A stretch of 36,198 nucleotides of DNA from UBA3871 sp002392265 (lineage in GTDB: Bacteria > Bacillota > Clostridia > Peptostreptococcales > Anaerovoracaceae), in the NCBI GenBank assembly GCA_946614255.1, contig CAMOGS010000026.1:1-36198 (forward strand). Direction: 5' to 3'. A program made the translations under genes and the position numbers. The notes beneath the pieces are model-generated. The model saw only the letters and a list, made by a program, of their open reading frames with translations. It was not told where the DNA came from and ran no database searches. Positions 16,730 to 25,600 of this stretch are shown piece by piece; within the stretch, counting starts at the first letter, position 1, and every line of letters starts with the position of its first letter.

Positions 16730-17656
16730 ATGAAAGAAATCAGAAACCTAATCAACATCACAGACCTGACAGTCGAGGAAATCGACGGACTTATCAAGGT
16801 TGCGGACGATATCGTTGAAAACCACGCGGCATACGAGAACCTGTGCGCACACAAGAAGCTGGCAACACTCTTCTTCGAGCCAAGCACCAGAACCAGACTG
16901 AGCTTCGAAGCAGCAATGCTCGAGCTCGGCGGAAGCGTTCTCGGATTCTCCTCCGCAAACTCCAGCTCCGCGGCAAAGGGCGAGAGCGTAGGCGACACAA
17001 TTCAGACGGTGGGAAACTACGTTGACATCATTGCAATGAGACATCCAAAGGAAGGCGCACCTATCGCCGGCTCCAGACGCACGCTGGTGCCAATCATAAA
17101 CGCGGGCGACGGCGGGCACTTCCACCCAACCCAGACACTGACAGACCTTCTTACGATCAAGAGAAAGAAGGGCAAGCTAAGTAACATGACTATCGGCATC
17201 TGCGGCGACCTCAAGTTCGGCAGAACAGTTCACTCCCTAATCGAAGCAATGCTCAGATACGAGGGCATACGCTTCGTGCTCATCTCGCCACAGGAGCTGC
17301 AGGTTCCTGAATATGTAAAGGAAAAGATGAACGCAAAGGGCGCAGAATGGAAAGAGGTTGAAAAGCTCGAGGAAGCCATTTCCGAGCTCGACGTTCTCTA
17401 CATGACCAGAGTACAGCGTGAGAGATTCTTCAACGAAGAAGACTATATCAGATTGAAGGACAGCTATGTGCTCGACCTCGAGAAGCTCGAAATCGCAAAG
17501 AAGGACCTCTGCATCATGCACCCGCTGCCAAGAGTAAACGAGATTGCGGTAGAGGTGGACGACGATCCGAGAGCATGCTACTTCTTCCAGGCTCTCTGCG
17601 GAAAGCATATCAGAATGGCGCTCATCCTGTTCCTGCTCGGCATTAAGAGGCAGTAA
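16730..17656 (+). CDS. pyrB: Aspartate carbamoyltransferase catalytic subunit
   Basis: 308-residue transcarbamylase making carbamoyl-aspartate. The carbamoyl-phosphate loop is Ser52-Thr-Arg-Thr-Arg56 in FFEPSTRTRLSFEAAM. The mobile 80s loop SSAAKGES, the IAMRHPKEGAP segment and the C-terminal MHPLPRVNEI are all present. A pyrI gene follows, so it should form the allosteric E. coli-like holoenzyme rather than the free B. subtilis-like trimer. GGAAGGAG is 12 bases before the ATG, and the gap from pyrE is 26 bases. Confidence 0.97.
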   Translation: MKEIRNLINITDLTVEEIDGLIKVADDIVENHAAYENLCAHKKLATLFFEPSTRTRLSFEAAMLELGGSVLGFSSANSSSAAKGESVGDTIQTVGNYVDIIAMRHPKEGAPIAGSRRTLVPIINAGDGGHFHPTQTLTDLLTIKRKKGKLSNMTIGICGDLKFGRTVHSLIEAMLRYEGIRFVLISPQELQVPEYVKEKMNAKGAEWKEVEKLEEAISELDVLYMTRVQRERFFNEEDYIRLKDSYVLDLEKLEIAKKDLCIMHPLPRVNEIAVEVDDDPRACYFFQALCGKHIRMALILFLLGIKRQ

Positions 17657-17714
17657 GATAGCAGGGCAGCGGGGCTGCCATGACGGCAATATAGCAGGTA
17701 GCGGTATAGCTGAA

Positions 17715-17764
17715 TAGATGAAAGCTAGACAAAAAATAGATATACAAACGGCTGTAATTCAGCC
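17715..17764 (+). promoter_or_regulatory. Three-box TAGA leader motif, pyrI copy
   Basis: TAGA at 17715-17718, 17726-17729 and 17737-17740 at exact 11-bp spacing, then AAACGG and a small GGCTG/CAGCC hairpin (17750-17764). Confidence 0.65.
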
Positions 17765-17787
17765 AAAGACGCGAAAGGAGAAAATAA

Positions 17788-18210
17788 ATGAATATAGATG
17801 GTGTTAACAATGGAATCGTACTCGACCACATCAGTGCAGGTAAAAGCATGAAAATCTACGAGCTGCTCGGACTCGACAAAATTGACAGCTGCGTAGCAGT
17901 AATTAAAAACGTATCAAGCGAAAAATACGGGAAAAAGGATATCATCAAAATAGATGAGCTCATCGAACTCGACTATGATATTCTGGGTTATGTTGACAGC
18001 AACATCACTGTAAACAGAGTAAAGAACGGAAAGCTCGAAAAGAAGGAGCATATGGCTCTTCCGGAAAGACTGAAGAACGTTGTAAAGTGCATCAACCCAA
18101 GATGCATCACGTCCGTTGAGCAGGGCCTTGAGCACGAGTTCAGACTTGTGGACAAGGAGAACAAAATTTACAGATGTGTCTTCTGCGACGCAGAGCACAG
18201 GGTTAAATAA
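17788..18210 (+). CDS. pyrI: Aspartate carbamoyltransferase regulatory subunit
   Basis: 140-residue non-catalytic subunit that binds CTP/ATP and bridges PyrB trimers. The N-terminal nucleotide domain shows GIVLDHISAGKSMKIYELLG. The zinc domain has Cys101, Cys106, Cys130 and Cys133 (CINPRC and CVFC), the expected Cys4 arrangement. At 140 residues it is slightly shorter than the ~153-residue E. coli protein, as in Clostridia. AAAGGAG precedes the ATG. It follows pyrB after a 131-base spacer with the TAGA motif, and is the last pyrimidine gene here. Confidence 0.96.
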   Translation: MNIDGVNNGIVLDHISAGKSMKIYELLGLDKIDSCVAVIKNVSSEKYGKKDIIKIDELIELDYDILGYVDSNITVNRVKNGKLEKKEHMALPERLKNVVKCINPRCITSVEQGLEHEFRLVDKENKIYRCVFCDAEHRVK

Positions 18211-18226
18211 CAGCAGCAAATAATCC

Positions 18227-18255
18227 TTGAAATCCCAAAATAACTGTGGTAAGAT
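18227..18255 (+). promoter_or_regulatory. Promoter of the tyrS T-box transcript
   Basis: TTGAAA (18227-18232), 17-bp spacer, TAAGAT (18250-18255). Confidence 0.7.
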
Positions 18256-18261
18256 ATACAC

Positions 18262-18548
18262 AATTAAGGCTATGAAGGAAACAAGTAGCGTCGCTTTGGA
18301 GGCTTATGAGAGAGTATCCGGTTGGTGAGAGGATTCGGCCGGAGCGATGGCGAATACATTCCGGAGCTGCTTCCTGAACGCAGGCTTAATGCAGCTTGTC
18401 AGTAGGGACAGACGGGTGCGCCCGATACAGCGCCGGTGTGTGATGGCACACGATGAGGGATCTTTCGTGAGGGAGATCTGAACCAGAGGTGGTACCACGA
18501 TTATTCGTCCTCTGTTTTTACGTCAGTAGAAACAGAGGATTTTTTTCA
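18262..18548 (+). ncRNA. T-box leader, tyrosine-specific
   Basis: The conserved T-box AGGTGGTACCACG (18487-18499) pairs with the uncharged tRNA acceptor end. Stem I carries GGTTGGTGAGAGGATTC, and the likely specifier codon is TAC (18355-18357) in GAATACATT, which reads tRNA-Tyr and agrees with the downstream gene. A competing terminator hairpin follows at 18509-18546. Uncharged tRNA-Tyr should favour the antiterminator and let tyrS be transcribed. Exact ends are estimates. Confidence 0.93.
18509..18546 (+). terminator. T-box terminator
   Basis: CCTCTGTTT (18509-18517) pairs with AAACAGAGG (18530-18538), then ATTTTTTT. Confidence 0.9.
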
Positions 18549-18566
18549 TCAGGAGGCAAAAAAGAC

Positions 18567-19895
18567 ATGAAAAATTACATCCCGGACAACGTCAGCAAGC
18601 ATACTAATGTATACGACGTTCTCAAAGAAAGAGGCTTTATTGAGCAGACAACAGACGACGAAGCGGTAAGAGAGCTGCTTGGACGCGAAAAGATAAAGTT
18701 CTATATCGGCTTTGACCCGACCGCTGACTGCCTGCACGTAGGCCATTTTATGCAGGTAATCATCATGATGTACATGCAGAAGTACGGCCATACTCCTATA
18801 GTAGTACTTGGCGGTGGCACAGGTATGGTTGGTGACCCTTCGGGCAGATCCGACATGCGCACCATCATGAGCATCGAGGAAATCGACGAAAACTGCCGTA
18901 AGTTCAAAAAGCTCTTTGAGCAGTTCCTCGAGTTCGACGACGACTGGGCATATGTCGGAAACGAAGGCGTGCTGAAGCCCGGACACGAAACAAAAACTCC
19001 GGACCCGGGCAAGGCTATTTCGGTTAACAACGCCGACTGGCTCAGACCTCTCAACTACGCAGAATTCCTTCGCGAGATCGGACCGCACTTCTCCGTAAAC
19101 AACATGCTTCGCGCAGAATGCTACAAGCAGCGAATGGAGCAGGGCCTGTCCTTCCTCGAGTTCAACTATATGCTGATGCAGGCTTACGACTTCATGGTTC
19201 TCGGCCGCGACATTAATTGCAAGATGCAGTTCGGCGGAAACGACCAGTGGTCTAACATCTTAGCCGGCAAGGAGCTGGCGCGCAAGTACTGCAACATTTC
19301 AATCGAGGGCATGACCTTCGCGCTCCTCACAAACTCCGAGGGCAAGAAGATGGGCAAGACACAGAAGGGCGCACTGTGGCTCAGAGCCGACAGAACCACG
19401 CCTTACGAGTTCTTCCAGTACTGGAGAAACGTCGAGGACGCCGATGTTAACAAGTGCCTGCGCATGCTTACCTTCCTCCCTATGGAAGAAGTTGACCGCC
19501 TGTCCTCTCTCGAGGGTGCAGAAATCAACAAGGCCAAGGAGACTCTCGCTTACGAGGTTACCAAGCTCGTGCACGGCGAGGAAGAGGCAAAGAAGTGCCT
19601 CGAGGCGGCTCACGCACTCTTCGCGGGTGGTGCCGACATGGCAAACGTACCGGCAGTTGAGATGTCGCGCGCTAACTTCGAAGGTGAAGGCATGGGTGTT
19701 GTGAACATGATCAAGGAAATGGGCATCGTGCCGTCAAACGGCGAAGGCTTCCGCACTATCCAGCAGGGCGGCCTGACCGTAGGCGGTAACAAGGTTACCG
19801 ACACACACCTCATGATCACGCTCGATATGTTTGAAGACGGCAAGCTGATGGTCCAGAAGGGCAAGAAGACCTTTAAGCAGGTTGTATTGAAATAA
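18567..19895 (+). CDS. tyrS: Tyrosyl-tRNA synthetase
   Basis: 442-residue class I synthetase charging tRNA-Tyr. The HIGH-like motif is His57-Val-Gly-His60 in DCLHVGHFMQV. The second ATP motif is KKMGKT (260-265), the KMSKS equivalent. Tyrosine-pocket segments FIGFDPTAD-like (FYIGFDPTAD) and QAYDFMVLGRDINCKMQFGGNDQWSN are present. An S4 RNA-binding domain forms the C-terminus (about 375-440, RTIQQGGLTVGGNKVTD). AGGAGG lies ten bases before the ATG; the longer frame from 18489 runs through the T-box. Expression depends on the T-box. Confidence 0.97.
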   Translation: MKNYIPDNVSKHTNVYDVLKERGFIEQTTDDEAVRELLGREKIKFYIGFDPTADCLHVGHFMQVIIMMYMQKYGHTPIVVLGGGTGMVGDPSGRSDMRTIMSIEEIDENCRKFKKLFEQFLEFDDDWAYVGNEGVLKPGHETKTPDPGKAISVNNADWLRPLNYAEFLREIGPHFSVNNMLRAECYKQRMEQGLSFLEFNYMLMQAYDFMVLGRDINCKMQFGGNDQWSNILAGKELARKYCNISIEGMTFALLTNSEGKKMGKTQKGALWLRADRTTPYEFFQYWRNVEDADVNKCLRMLTFLPMEEVDRLSSLEGAEINKAKETLAYEVTKLVHGEEEAKKCLEAAHALFAGGADMANVPAVEMSRANFEGEGMGVVNMIKEMGIVPSNGEGFRTIQQGGLTVGGNKVTDTHLMITLDMFEDGKLMVQKGKKTFKQVVLK

Positions 19896-19925
19896 GGCAA
19901 CCGAATAATCGGCAAAAACGCAAGT

Positions 19926-19971
19926 GGTTGACTCCAAATTCAAAAACCGCATTTGGAGTCAACCTTTTTTT
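19926..19971 (+). terminator. Terminator of tyrS, also the left end of repeat element A
   Basis: GGTTGACTCCAAAT (19926-19939) pairs with ATTTGGAGTCAACC (19951-19964), a perfect 14-bp stem followed by seven T. It stands 31 bases after the tyrS stop. Confidence 0.85.
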
Positions 19972-20141
19972 ACGAATCGCTGTAAGGAAATGTATTTGAA
20001 ACCGAAAAATGGCTACAAAACTGGTAAAAAAAGGACCGACTGTAAACTTGCGCCGGTCGAAATTTGCTTTTTCCGTCATTTTCCCGTCGATTTTCTGAAA
20101 TTTGGTTGACTCCAAACGCCGAAATTGCATTTGGAGTCAAC
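19926..20141 (+). repeat. Hairpin-ended interspersed element, copy A
   Basis: A 216-bp unit with a terminal hairpin at each end: left GGTTGACTCCAAAT/ATTTGGAGTCAACC, right GTTGACTCCAAA (20105-20116) with TTTGGAGTCAAC (20130-20141). The interior is similar to copy B at 21163-21368, including the CTGAAATTTGGTTG right junction. No convincing coding capacity; it resembles a MITE. It ends 16 bases before the glsA stop. Confidence 0.75.
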
Positions 20142-20157
20142 AGGATCCATTTTATGA

Positions 20158-21090
20158 TTATGAAAACAGGTGTAAATCCAGCTCGCCTGCCAGATATTTT
20201 AATATGACTTTGCCTGCGATGCTGTTGCCCTTTGCGTCGAGCGCCGGGCCGTAGATGCCGATGCCAAGCTCCTTGTCGACCACTGAAAGCAGGCCGCCGC
20301 CAACACCGCTCTTTGTAGGGATGCCGACGTTTACGGCAAACTCGCCGCTTCCATCGTACATGCCGCAGGTCAGCATAATGGTCTTGACTATGCTGCACGT
20401 CTCTGTAGAGAGCAGCCTTTCGCCGGTCGCAGGTGAAACTCCGCCCACTGCAAGCAGCAACGCCAGGCTGGCAAGACTCTTTGAAGTAACGCTCAGCGAG
20501 CACATACGCGTGTAGAGCACCATGCTGTCGTCGACGTCGGTCTTGATGATGTCCTTACTTTGCAAAAGGTAGGCGATAGCTCTGTTTCTAGCGGAATGTG
20601 CCATCTCGGAGTTGTATGTGACTTCGTCGAGTGTGATGCCCGGATCGTTGCAGAACCGCTTGCTGAAGAGCAGCATATCCGAGAAGGATGCTTTCGGAAT
20701 AATCAGGCTCTCGACTGCGATGGCGCCGCTGTTGATCATTGGGTTGTATGGCTTGTTGCTGTTTAAGTCAAGCTCCACCAATGAATTGAAGGCTTCACCC
20801 GAAGGCTCCATGCCAACGGTGCTAAATACTGCTTCGCGGCCGCAAAGTTCAAGTGCCACAGCCAGCGATATGGTTTTTGAAACGCTCTGGATGGTGAATC
20901 TGGTGTCCCAGTCCCCCGCCGTGAACATCTCACCGTCCTTTGTAATCATTGTAATTCCAAGGAGATTCGGGTCAACGGTGCCGAGCTGCGGGATATAAGT
21001 CGCCACATGCCCGTTCGGGATGACTTTTCGGCCTTCTTCCAAGGCGTTTTCCAATATTTTCGAGATTTCGTTTTTGTTTAAGTTTTTCAT
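20158..21090 (-). CDS. glsA: Glutaminase
   Basis: 310-residue serine-type (beta-lactamase-fold) glutaminase, hydrolysing glutamine to glutamate and ammonia; in some bacteria it supports acid resistance. The catalytic Ser69-x-x-Lys72 is in RFTIQSVSKTISLAVALE. Family blocks NGHVATYIPQL, NPMINSGAI (as YNPMINSGAIAVESLI) and GIPTKSGVGGGLLSVV are present. The start is the ATG at 21090 with GGAGAG 11 bases upstream; an upstream in-frame ATG at 21144 lacks a site. It is a lone minus-strand gene lying exactly between two hairpin-ended repeat elements. No glutamate-GABA or amino-acid transporter gene is adjacent. Confidence 0.95.
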   Translation of the reverse strand: MKNLNKNEISKILENALEEGRKVIPNGHVATYIPQLGTVDPNLLGITMITKDGEMFTAGDWDTRFTIQSVSKTISLAVALELCGREAVFSTVGMEPSGEAFNSLVELDLNSNKPYNPMINSGAIAVESLIIPKASFSDMLLFSKRFCNDPGITLDEVTYNSEMAHSARNRAIAYLLQSKDIIKTDVDDSMVLYTRMCSLSVTSKSLASLALLLAVGGVSPATGERLLSTETCSIVKTIMLTCGMYDGSGEFAVNVGIPTKSGVGGGLLSVVDKELGIGIYGPALDAKGNSIAGKVILKYLAGELDLHLFS

Positions 21091-21162
21091 AGCTATCGAT
21101 ACTCTCCATATTGCTATTTTATCAAGAAAAGCGCTTTGGTACAACGACGGAATTTAGTTTTC

Positions 21163-21401
21163 GGTTGACTCCAAATTCAAAAATTGCATTTGGAGTCAAC
21201 TGTTTTTTATAATACGCTGTAAAAATATGTATGCCAAGGCATAAAACAGATAATTATTTGGCAAAAAAAGGTATCGATGCAAATATACCCCACACAAAAA
21301 ACGGTTTTACCCTCGATTTCCTGAAATTTGGTTGCCTCCAAACGCCAAAATTGCATTTGGAGGCAACCATGGTGAAAATTTGGAGGCAACCATGGTGAAA
21401 A
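21163..21401 (+). repeat. Hairpin-ended interspersed element, copy B, with a 23-bp end duplication
   Basis: Left hairpin GGTTGACTCCAAAT (21163-21176) with ATTTGGAGTCAAC (21188-21200). Right hairpin GGTTGCCTCCAAA (21330-21342) with TTTGGAGGCAACC (21356-21368). Same orientation as copy A. The right stem differs from A at both strands of one base pair (A-T to C-G), so pairing is kept. A 23-bp unit starting TTTGGAGGCAACCATGG is repeated in tandem at 21356-21378 and 21379-21401. Confidence 0.75.
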
Positions 21402-21412
21402 ATGGACTTGAT

Positions 21413-21456
21413 TGAAGAAAAACACCCCCGGGTATAACCTGTGTTGTACCCGGGGG
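21413..21456 (-). terminator. Terminator of the hsp20 gene
   Basis: CCCCCGGGTA (21425-21434) pairs with TACCCGGGGG (21447-21456); on the minus strand a T-rich run (GTTTTTCTTC) follows. Confidence 0.85.
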
Positions 21457-21461
21457 CCTTA

Positions 21462-21947
21462 TTAGCCTTCAATCATTATTGTCTTTCTTTCAGGAACCTG
21501 AGGAACAGGCTCTTTCTTTGGAATTGTGAGCTTTAATACACCGTGTTCGAGCTTTGCCTTTATGTCATCCTCGTGGATATCTTCGCCTACATAGAAGCTT
21601 CTTGAAAGTGTGCCACAGTAACGCTCGCGGCGAATTACCTTGCCGCTTTCCTCATCGGAAGATTCTTTGTCAAGGCCCTTTGAAGCGGTGATTGTGAGGA
21701 ACCCGTCTTCGAGCGCCAGCTCAATCTCGTCTTTCTTGAAGCCCGGGATATCAATATCTACGCTGAAAGAATCATCGAGCTCTCTGACATCCGTCTTCAT
21801 CAGGTTTTTGGCATTCTTGCCGTAGAGAGGATTTCTCTTGCCGAAGTCGCGGCCGAATTCCCTGTCAAAGCCCTTGAAGCCTTTATCGAAATCGTCCAGC
21901 CAATCATCCATTAAACTTTCCCCAAAAATACTAGGTAAATACATCAT
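21462..21947 (-). CDS. Hsp20 family small heat shock protein
   Basis: 161-residue alpha-crystallin chaperone that holds unfolding proteins in an ATP-independent way. The N-terminal arm is rich in Phe, Asp and Gly (about 10-45). The alpha-crystallin domain (about 48-148) has TDVRELDDSFSVDIDIPGFKK, RRERYCGTLSRSFYVGEDI and LEHGVLKLTIPKKE, and the C-terminal tail ends in KTIMIEG. ATG 21947 or 21944 can start it; AGGAGG (21956-21961) favours either. The CIRCE operator 140 bases upstream places it under HrcA heat-shock control. Confidence 0.95.
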   Translation of the reverse strand: MMYLPSIFGESLMDDWLDDFDKGFKGFDREFGRDFGKRNPLYGKNAKNLMKTDVRELDDSFSVDIDIPGFKKDEIELALEDGFLTITASKGLDKESSDEESGKVIRRERYCGTLSRSFYVGEDIHEDDIKAKLEHGVLKLTIPKKEPVPQVPERKTIMIEG

Positions 21948-22025
21948 AGTTCATACCTCCTTTAACTCTAATCCGGATGCTGTTCGGATCGTAATTAACT
22001 TTTAATACCCTAAGGGTTTGCACCC

Positions 22026-22066
22026 TGCGGAAAGGAAGCCCCGGTGGAGCATTCTCCCTTCCGCAA
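22026..22066 (-). promoter_or_regulatory. 5' UTR hairpin of hsp20
   Basis: GCGGAAAGGAAG near 22026 pairs imperfectly with CTCCCTTCCGC ending near 22066. It is transcribed from the minus strand just after the promoter and does not cover the ribosome binding site, so a thermosensor role is unproven. Confidence 0.4.
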
Positions 22067-22070
22067 TTAT

Positions 22071-22099
22071 GTTATACCACAATTGTTAGCACTCGTCAA
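22071..22099 (-). promoter_or_regulatory. Promoter of hsp20
   Basis: On the minus strand TTGACG (22094-22099), 17-bp spacer, TATAAC (22071-22076). The -35 box lies inside the CIRCE spacer. Confidence 0.8.
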
Positions 22100-22112
22100 G
22101 TGTGAGTGCTAA
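22086..22112. promoter_or_regulatory. CIRCE operator (HrcA binding site)
   Basis: TTAGCACTC (22086-22094), nine bases, GAGTGCTAA (22104-22112): a perfect match to the CIRCE consensus. It overlaps the -35 box of the hsp20 promoter, so bound HrcA would block RNA polymerase. Confidence 0.96.
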
Positions 22113-22163
22113 CAAAATTTCAAAAAGTGCATTTTTCGCACAAATCAAACATTTTGCAAAGCC

Positions 22164-22192
22164 TTGACTTTATTTTTTCCTTGTGTTAGCAT
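22164..22192 (+). promoter_or_regulatory. Promoter of the riboswitch-giant gene transcript
   Basis: TTGACT (22164-22169), 17-bp spacer, TAGCAT (22187-22192). Confidence 0.55.
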
Positions 22193-22209
22193 ATGCTTTG
22201 GTAAAAATG

Positions 22210-22395
22210 AACAAGTCCTTTTGTGGCGGAAACGCCTTGAATGGGAATCAAACAGAGCACTACCGGTACTGTATACACAAAGCCGGGGCAGACATTGGAC
22301 GAAAGTCGGCCATTGGGAAACTGAGAAGGCTGCTGCCCTGACGCTGAGCCGCTGACAAGCGGTTCTAAATGTGTGAGCCAGGATACCAGCAAAAG
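22210..22395 (+). ncRNA. Cobalamin riboswitch
   Basis: Ordered landmarks of the cobalamin aptamer are visible: TTGAATGGGAATC (22237-22249), GGGGCAG (22285-22291), the B12-box-like GCCATTGGGAAACTGAGAAG (22309-22328), CTGCTGCCCTGACGC, and the closing GAGCCAGGATACCAGC (22375-22390). An intrinsic terminator at 22474-22500 forms the expression platform. Binding of adenosyl- or methylcobalamin should favour termination and repress the downstream giant gene. Ends are approximate. Confidence 0.9.
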
Positions 22396-22473
22396 GGGGA
22401 ACGTTTTTAGCTTGTCGGCACGGTCTATGCCGAGTGGGCTTATTTTGTTGCGAAAATTTGGGCATAAAAGCGG

Positions 22474-22500
22474 ATGTCGTGCGAGTGCACGGCATTTTTT
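22474..22500 (+). terminator. Riboswitch-controlled terminator
   Basis: ATGTCGTGC (22474-22482), GAGT loop, GCACGGCAT (22487-22495), then T to 22500. The earlier TCGGCA/TGCCGA hairpin (22415-22432) may belong to the alternative fold. Confidence 0.85.
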
Positions 22501-22616
22501 GCGCATTAAATTCGCACATTAAAACAGTTAATTATACCCTAACAGCAGAGCGGCAGAGCCAAAGTGTGTTGTGGCATGGCGACAGAAATGCGGTGCGGGA
22601 GAAAGAAGGTAATATA

Positions 22617-25600
22617 ATGATAAAAAGTAAAAGTTACAGTCGGATACTGAGTGTCCTGCTCGCTGTAATGATGGTGATCGCGATGGTCCCTTCGGATTTT
22701 GTGAGCGCCGCATATGCAGACGCAGCGATTCCCGTATCCGACGCAGAGGGCTTTGCTGCGATGGAAGCTGACGGCAGCTACATACTGACCGACGACATCA
22801 CAGTGGAAGCACCTTACGCAAGCGCCTTTACCGGCACGTTCGACGGCGACGGCCACACGGTGACGCTGGATATTACGGCAAGCAGCGCGAATACGGGAAT
22901 GTTCAAGCAGCTTGGAAGTGGCGCAACTGTAAAGAATCTAGTACTCGAAGGCAGTGTTACCAGCACAGGTAATAATACAGGTGCTGTAGTAGGCAGAGTC
23001 GATCCGGACGCTGCCGATGTAACGATTGAAAATTGCCTGAATAAAGCAGAAATACAAGGAAGCCGTTATGTAGGCGGTATCGTAGGATGCGGAAATTACG
23101 GGGATTATAGAATAATCATAGAATCCTGTGGAAACGAAGCAAATATTTCAAGTACGGGTAATCAGGTAGGGGGCATTATAGGAAAAATCGAAGGTGGCAC
23201 CATTAGCAATTGCTATAATACAGGAATTGTTAAAGGTGACAACCAACGTGCGGGAATAGTAGGACAGGCACTTGCATATGCAGACAGTGGCTATCCCTAT
23301 ACTGTGCATGTATCTACTGAAATAAGTAATTGTTATAGCACAGGAACAATTCAGGCGAAAGAAGGTTCTTCAAACAAAGGATATCCAATAGTTGGTGCAG
23401 GGAATGCGAACAAAAAAGCGACGGTTACCAATTGCTATGCGCTTAGTGGAACAGGTGAAGGTGATGGTTTGCTCCCGCCACAAAGTTCAGGTAATGATGT
23501 AGTTACAGCGACCAACTGCGACTATAAAACCTCCGAGTTCATGCAGTCCGCAGACTTCGTTTCGCTCCTCGGCGATGCGTTTGAGCGTGGCGCAACTTAT
23601 CCGGAGCTTGTTGCCATAAACGCTATGCAGACTCCGACTGCATCGGTAACATTCACTCTTTCACCGGCGGACGCAACGCTCGTAATTGACGGAACAAAGA
23701 CCGTGAACGGAGGGGCAACCAGAACAGTTAACCTTGCGGCCGGCGACCATACATGGGTTGTATCCGCAGAGGGCTGTACTTCGCAGGATGGCAGCATCTC
23801 CGTATCGGAAGATCAGGCAAATACTGCGGCAACGCTGGACGGAGTTTCCGTAACACTTGCCAAGGATGCTTCGCAGTTTAGCACAATAACATTTGAGACA
23901 ACACCTGCAAACGCAACGGTTGTTGTAAAGAAGGGCGAGACCGTAATGGAGCCGAGCACTGACGGCGGCAAAACATACGAGCTCTTAAACACAAAGACAT
24001 ATACTTATGAAGCAAGTACAACTACCGAAGGCTACGAAGCGGCTACAGGTGATGTTGACCTCAGCTCGGCAACAAACACCATTGCACTTAAGCACGTAGA
24101 AAGCATCGCAGTTTCCGGCAACGAAGCAAGCTACTATGTAGGCACTACCGAAGAACAGCTCAGAAGCAGCCTTACGGTAACAGCGACATATAATGACAGA
24201 ACGACTGCTACGGTTACCGGCTTCACAGTAAGCGGCTTTGATGTTGCGGAACCGGCAGAAAACCATACCGTAACAATCTCATACAAGGGCGCAAGCACGA
24301 CATTTACGGCAGACTTCAGCATAGAGCCTACGGCATATGCTGCGCTTGCAGGCAAAGCAATAGTAACTCCTATAGTGGGAAGCTACGGCTTTGTTAACGA
24401 AATCACAGAAGGCGGAGTGTTGCTATTAAAGAGTAATAACCAGAGCCGGCATAACACTTCGGCAATTATGACCATTACGCCAATTTCTGAAGGCACGCTT
24501 ACATTTAAGTATAAAATTGGATCTGAAAATTCGGATAAGCTCTATATGTATAAGGAGTCCGAATCCGAAGGTGCCGGCCAAGGCGGAAAAAAAGATTGGA
24601 CAAGTGCAGAGTATAATTTATCTGCGGGGCAGACCTTTTACATAAAATATACTAAAGACTATAGTGTTGATAGCAACGGAGATACAATTTACTTAAAAGA
24701 CTTCTCTTTTGAAAAAAAGTATTCCGTGACAATCACCCCGGACATTGACGGAACGACTATTGTACTCAAAGACTCCGAGCAAAATCTCGTAACCGGCGAG
24801 AATGGCGTATACTCACTTCCTGCTGGAACATATTCATACACCATTACAAAGTTCAGATACGAAGAAAAGACCGGAACGATTACCGTAGTTGACAGTGATG
24901 TAACGGAAAATGTGACAATGACAGCGCTGTCGGAGCTTACAGTTACATTCGACATTACACTTCCAAGCGGAGTCTCCGGCGATGCAAGCATTGTTGTAAA
25001 GCATGGTGCAGATGTGATGACCGCAAACCCTAACGGAACATATTCACTGACTGCGGGCGAGTACACCTACACAGTTTCCCATGCAAATTGTGCCATAGCA
25101 GAAGGCACATTTACCGTAAGCAATTCCAATGTCACGGTACCTGTGGCACTCAAAAGTGTTGCGAGTCTCACGATAACCGGCAACCGGACAGGCTACTATA
25201 TCGGAACCCCCGAAGATAGCCTGAGAAGCGCGCTCACGGTAACGGCAAATTATTCCGACGGTTCGAGCGAAGCAGTTACAGGCTACACTGTAAGCGGTTT
25301 CGATGTTGCAGTGCCGGCAGAGAACCATACAATAACAATCTCATATAAGGGAGCAAGCACGACCTTTGCGGCAGACTTCACTGTAAGGCCAACCGCTTAC
25401 TCTGCACTTGCCGGAAAAGCAACAGTTGACTGCTTTGCGGGCGATACAAACGGTGGCAGCAAGTACGGCTTTGCAGATGATGAATTAAACGGCGAGATTG
25501 TATTAAAGAGTAATAACCAAGGCCAGGGAAACAAGGCGGCAGTAATGACCATTACGCCAAACAGCTCCGGTGTCCTTAGATTTAAATACAAGATAAGTTC

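Noticed and set aside
19924..20130. Short ORFs on both strands inside repeat element A (and similar ones in B)
   Set aside because: They have no ribosome binding sites, and the frames shared between copies follow from DNA similarity of the element.
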